Below, piece by piece: positions 31,139 to 33,696 of a DNA stretch of 33,696 nucleotides; the first letter of the stretch is position 1, and every line of letters begins with the position of its first letter. Position numbers and translations under genes: made by a program. The stretch is from assembly GCF_000429905.1 (NCBI RefSeq), contig NZ_AUCT01000045.1, positions 1 to 33,696 on the forward strand. Direction: 5' to 3'. The notes beneath the pieces are model-generated. The model saw nothing but the letters and a program-made list of their open reading frames with translations, searched no databases and was not told the DNA's origin. Origin of the DNA: Desulfatibacillum aliphaticivorans DSM 15576. Lineage in GTDB: Bacteria; Desulfobacterota; Desulfobacteria; Desulfobacterales; Desulfatibacillaceae.

Positions 31139-31173
31139 TCAAAAATTTTATCCATCAAACACAGGAGGTTCCT

Positions 31174-31794
31174 TTGATTATCAGACAACTGGCCGTCGGC
31201 CCCCTGCAAGCCAATTGTTTTATCGTGGGATGCGAAAAGACCAATCAGGCCGTGGTCATCGACCCGGGCGGAGAAGCGGACAAGATCCTCATGTCCCTGG
31301 CCAACCACAAGCTGACCCTCACGGCTATCTTGAACACCCATGGCCATTTCGACCATGTGGAGGGCAATAAAGGCCTGAAGGACGCCACGGGCTGCGACAT
31401 CTACATTCACGAAGAGGACGCCCCCATGCTCCAGATGGTATCCTCCCTGGCTTCCAGCTTTGGGCTGCAAATGCAAAACTCCCCTCCCGCGGACAAATAT
31501 CTCAAAGAGGGCGACGTGATTACCGTCGGAGAAGAGAGCCTGAAAGTGCTCCATACACCCGGCCATTCTCCCGGCGGAGTCTCATTCTGCGCTGACGGCG
31601 TGGTCTTTGTGGGCGACACCCTGTTTGCAGGGTCCATCGGCAGAACCGACCTTCCCGGCGGCAGCTACAACCAGCTTATCGCCTCGGTTAAGGATAAAAT
31701 CTTCCCCCTGGGAGATGAGTGCGTGGTCTGCGCCGGGCACGGGCCGGAAACGACCGTAGGGCGCGAAAAAATGTATAATCCATTTTTTCAATAG
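31174..31794 (+). CDS. MBL-fold metallohydrolase (glyoxalase II-like)
   Basis: A 206-residue metallo-beta-lactamase fold protein. The zinc ligands are visible: NTHGHFDHVEGN (HxHxDH), HTPGHSPGG, GDTLFAGSIGRTDLPGG and CAGHGPETTVG. Size and motifs fit the small glyoxalase II-like hydrolases widespread in bacteria, which act on thioesters or related substrates; the exact substrate is not predictable. The start codon is TTG at 31174, with AGGAGG 5 bases upstream, so an annotation from a later ATG would be wrong. It lies 76 bases after the trpB2 operon and is followed by its own terminator. Confidence 0.88.
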   Translation: MIIRQLAVGPLQANCFIVGCEKTNQAVVIDPGGEADKILMSLANHKLTLTAILNTHGHFDHVEGNKGLKDATGCDIYIHEEDAPMLQMVSSLASSFGLQMQNSPPADKYLKEGDVITVGEESLKVLHTPGHSPGGVSFCADGVVFVGDTLFAGSIGRTDLPGGSYNQLIASVKDKIFPLGDECVVCAGHGPETTVGREKMYNPFFQ

Positions 31795-31823
31795 ATTATT
31801 CAGCAGCTTTCCATACAAAAATC

Positions 31824-31862
31824 AGGAGAGGCACGGATTTTTTCCGCCCTCTCCTTTTTTTA
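31824..31862 (+). terminator. rho-independent terminator after the MBL gene
   Basis: AGGAGAGG (31824-31831) pairs with CCTCTCCT (31848-31855), and CGG/CCG can extend the stem, followed by a run of eight T's. It lies 30 bases after the stop codon of the MBL gene. Confidence 0.8.
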
Positions 31863-31957
31863 TTAAAGAAGCGTCAAAATATTGCCGATTAGCCCATCAG
31901 GCAGGCTTGGGCGCCAAGTCGGCCGTTTTCCGTCAACTTTTTTCAGGAGTGTGGACC

Positions 31958-32311
31958 ATGATTGCAGGAATCAACGCGTCAGTTTCGGCTCTTAACGCCT
32001 ACGGCCGGAAGTTTCAGTCCACTGCCAACAATACAGCCAATATCGACACGGACGGCTATAAAAAGACCCGGGTAACCATGTCGGAAGCCGCCAACGGCTC
32101 CGTGGAGGCCAAGTCGGAAAAGGTGGATGCGCCCGGCCCCATTGTAAGCGAACTGACCTCCGAGGGCTCCGTGCTGGTGGAAAAATCCAACGTGGATCTG
32201 GCCCAGGAAGTGACCAACCAAATCCTGGCGGCCAGGGGCTACGAGGCCAACCTGGCTTCGGTCAAGGCCTTTGACGAAATGCTCGGCTCCACGCTCGACC
32301 TAATAAAATAA
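31958..32311 (+). CDS. flagellar basal-body rod-like protein (FlgC-type), orphan
   Basis: A 117-residue protein. The N-terminus has the rod signature (ASVSALNAYGRKFQSTANNT, then ANIDTDGYKK), and the C-terminus has the matching pair (SNVDLAQEVTNQILAARGYE, then ANLASVKAFDEMLGSTLDLI). Both rod-domain halves are present, as in FlgC, but no other flagellar gene is seen. The ATG at 31958 has AGGAG 8 bases upstream; a start at 31907 would add 17 residues without a ribosome site. A terminator follows. In related bacteria this kind of gene often stands alone, which could mean a late-regulated rod part or a paralogue with another role. Confidence 0.8.
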   Translation: MIAGINASVSALNAYGRKFQSTANNTANIDTDGYKKTRVTMSEAANGSVEAKSEKVDAPGPIVSELTSEGSVLVEKSNVDLAQEVTNQILAARGYEANLASVKAFDEMLGSTLDLIK

Positions 32312-32351
32312 ACATAATATCAAATAGTTAAACGATGTCGATCATTCATGG

Positions 32352-32380
32352 CGGGAGGGCTGAAAGCCTTCCCGTTTTTG
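32352..32380 (+). terminator. rho-independent terminator after the FlgC-like gene
   Basis: CGGGAGGGCT (32352-32361) pairs with AGCCTTCCCG (32365-32374) with one G-U pair, a 3-base loop, and TTTTTGTTTTTT follows. It lies about 40 bases after the stop codon. Confidence 0.85.
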
Positions 32381-32511
32381 TTTTTTAGGTAACGTTGTTA
32401 GGGTGGAAAACAGCATGAATTTGGTGTATTGTTCAGCAATAGAAATCAATTATCTGATATCACAAGTGTATGATCAAAAATAGCGCCTATAGGGCGCAAA
32501 AACCGGAGCTT

Positions 32512-33249
32512 ATGAAACTCAAAGAACCCAAGTATAAAATTCTGGAAGCAGAGCTGAAAAAAAACATCATCTCCGGAAAATGGAAAGTCGGGCGGCTCAT
32601 CCCCACTGAGACGGAATTGTGCAAGTCCACGGGCACAAGCCGGGTTACGGTCCGGCGGGCCCTTTCCAACCTGGAAGGGGAAGGGCTTATTGACAGAAGC
32701 CCGGGCAGAGGCACCATAGTCACGGATTTCAAGGAAGCGGAAAATCAATGGTATGCGCGCGGATTGATCAGCCAGTATATCTACACCCAGGATTTCAACA
32801 GCGAACTCTTGTCCGTGGAAAGCGTGATTCCGTCTCCGGCCGAGTATGTCTTCAGGGGTTTTGACGACCCTGAAAGCATCACCCGCTTTCGCATTTTAAG
32901 AAAGGTCGGCAAGACGCCCTATATTCTCAACACAACCTACATATCCAGCGAGTACGCCGACGACGTGCTCAGCCGTTTTCACCACGAGGAAAACGCCTTT
33001 ATTTTTCAGATCCTGGAGGAAATCACGGGCAAGATGGTCCATAAGGTGGAGGATGTCATGGACATCCAGCCTGTTGTGGGGGAAGCGGCCCAACTTCTGG
33101 AAGTCGCCGAAGGAACGTCCGTTTTTTATCTCACCCGCATCCTAACGGACGAGGACGACCATCTGGTCCAGGTGACCAGAATGCGTCAGCGCCCCGACGT
33201 CCAGAAGCTCTCCGTCACCTTCGAAAAAAAGGTTAGAAGCAAAAAATGA
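32512..33249 (+). CDS. GntR-family transcriptional regulator (HutC/UTRA subfamily)
   Basis: A 245-residue DNA-binding protein. The winged helix occupies residues 5-72: KILEAELKKNIISGKWKVGR, then LIPTETELCKSTGTSRVTVR and RALSNLEGEGLIDRSPGRGT. A UTRA effector domain follows (about 90-240), seen in LSVESVIPSPAEYV, FRILRKVGKTPYILNTTYIS and EAAQLLEVAEGTSVFYLTRI. Such regulators usually respond to a sugar, amino acid or phosphonate and control an adjacent operon, but no catabolic gene is present. I chose the ATG at 32512, which has GGAG 4 bases upstream, over an ATG at 32470 that has none. Regulation target unknown. Confidence 0.88.
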   Translation: MKLKEPKYKILEAELKKNIISGKWKVGRLIPTETELCKSTGTSRVTVRRALSNLEGEGLIDRSPGRGTIVTDFKEAENQWYARGLISQYIYTQDFNSELLSVESVIPSPAEYVFRGFDDPESITRFRILRKVGKTPYILNTTYISSEYADDVLSRFHHEENAFIFQILEEITGKMVHKVEDVMDIQPVVGEAAQLLEVAEGTSVFYLTRILTDEDDHLVQVTRMRQRPDVQKLSVTFEKKVRSKK

Positions 33250-33349
33250 ATTTGTCCAGCATGCCCTTGACTATGCCCTCAAGTACAATTGAACTAAGTT
33301 AATCTAAAATTATAACTCGATATTAAGCCATGATTTTAGGGAGGTGAGG

Positions 33350-33592
33350 GTGTTATTAAAATACTATAGAGTTGTTGAAAAAACAGCAAAAAGTCTTACT
33401 ATTTTCTTTGCATGGGGATGTTGGACGTGTGCCTTCTTATATAAAAGATATATTTTTATCATTATTGGTTTTTTGCCCTATATCATAATTTACAACTATT
33501 TTGTTCGAGGATATTTATCTGCAAAATACGAAGAGGAGAATGAGAATTCAATAAAGGTTCAGGACAATCAAAATTCTGGGGGGCTTCCATAG
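33350..33592 (+). CDS. small AT-rich membrane protein
   Basis: An 80-residue protein. Two transmembrane segments lie close together: near residues 14-27 (KSLTIFFAWGCWTCAFLY) and 30-49 (RYIFIIIGFLPYIIIYNYF). An acidic, asparagine-rich tail follows (YEEENENSIKVQDNQNSG). The start is GTG at 33350 with GGAGG 5 bases upstream, rather than the GTG two codons earlier. The AT content is far above its neighbours, suggesting recent acquisition. The rest of the window's end holds nothing recognisable. Family not recognised. Confidence 0.5.
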   Translation: MLLKYYRVVEKTAKSLTIFFAWGCWTCAFLYKRYIFIIIGFLPYIIIYNYFVRGYLSAKYEEENENSIKVQDNQNSGGLP

Positions 33593-33696
33593 CCATTTTA
33601 GAGGGGTTGTCATATTAACTTCTAAAGTTTCGCAGATGCTATAGACATCTGGTCAATTATTGTTTTTTCAATAATGTCAAGGATGTAATTCATGAC

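Noticed and set aside
29436..31142. A 568-codon open frame on the minus strand opposite trpB2.
   Set aside because: It mirrors the codon pattern of the real trpB2 gene on the plus strand, has glycine/valine-rich composition typical of such shadows, and no ribosome site.

Overview
The window looks like chromosome from a strictly anaerobic, sulfate-reducer-like member of the Desulfobacterota, perhaps close to Desulfatibacillum or another Desulfobacteraceae. This is an inference from gene style: a ferredoxin-nitroreductase fusion, an ArsA ATPase with an HSP20-like tail, a lone trpB2 followed by a small cysteine-rich protein, a PAS hybrid kinase, and GC-rich, tightly packed genes with good Shine-Dalgarno sites. 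No rRNA or tRNA gene and no CRISPR array was seen.

Layout. (1) 1-276: the 3' end of an IS66-type transposase with a candidate right inverted repeat. (2) 432-2671: two tandem, translationally coupled, paralogous LuxR-type regulators. (3) 2952-12091: housekeeping and accessory genes, all on the minus strand. They are a DUF3592 membrane protein, an exported helical protein, an HDOD protein, a small coiled-coil protein overlapping an ArsA/Get3-like ATPase, a zinc-ribbon protein, a ferredoxin-nitroreductase, NagZ-like hexosaminidase, MltG and an exported protein with a degenerate metallopeptidase motif. A MITE-like repeat lies between nagZ and mltG. (4) 12194-24213: a compact 12 kb virion-morphogenesis cluster, minus strand, transcribed from 24.2 kb down to 12.2 kb. 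It encodes terminase, portal, scaffold, N4-gp56-type capsid, connectors, a collar fibre, a tail nozzle-like protein, a GNAT enzyme and a holin of the gene-transfer-agent type. It has no integrase, repressor, replication gene or endolysin. (5) 24476-28921: a PAS-PAS hybrid histidine kinase, converging on a YbjN-like small protein and an exported TPR protein. (6) 29124-31097: a trpB2 operon preceded by a clear tryptophan-attenuation leader (peptide MKYTGFWWWRSLLSR) and two stacked terminator hairpins. (7) 31174-33592: an MBL-fold hydrolase, an orphan FlgC-like protein, a GntR/UTRA regulator and a small AT-rich membrane protein.

The two most interesting points are the attenuator on a lone trpB2 gene, with its mutually exclusive hairpins, and the stripped-down podovirus-like cluster. 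The cluster could be a defective prophage, a satellite-like particle or a domesticated gene-transfer-agent-like system. Functions are read from motifs by eye; no database search was possible.
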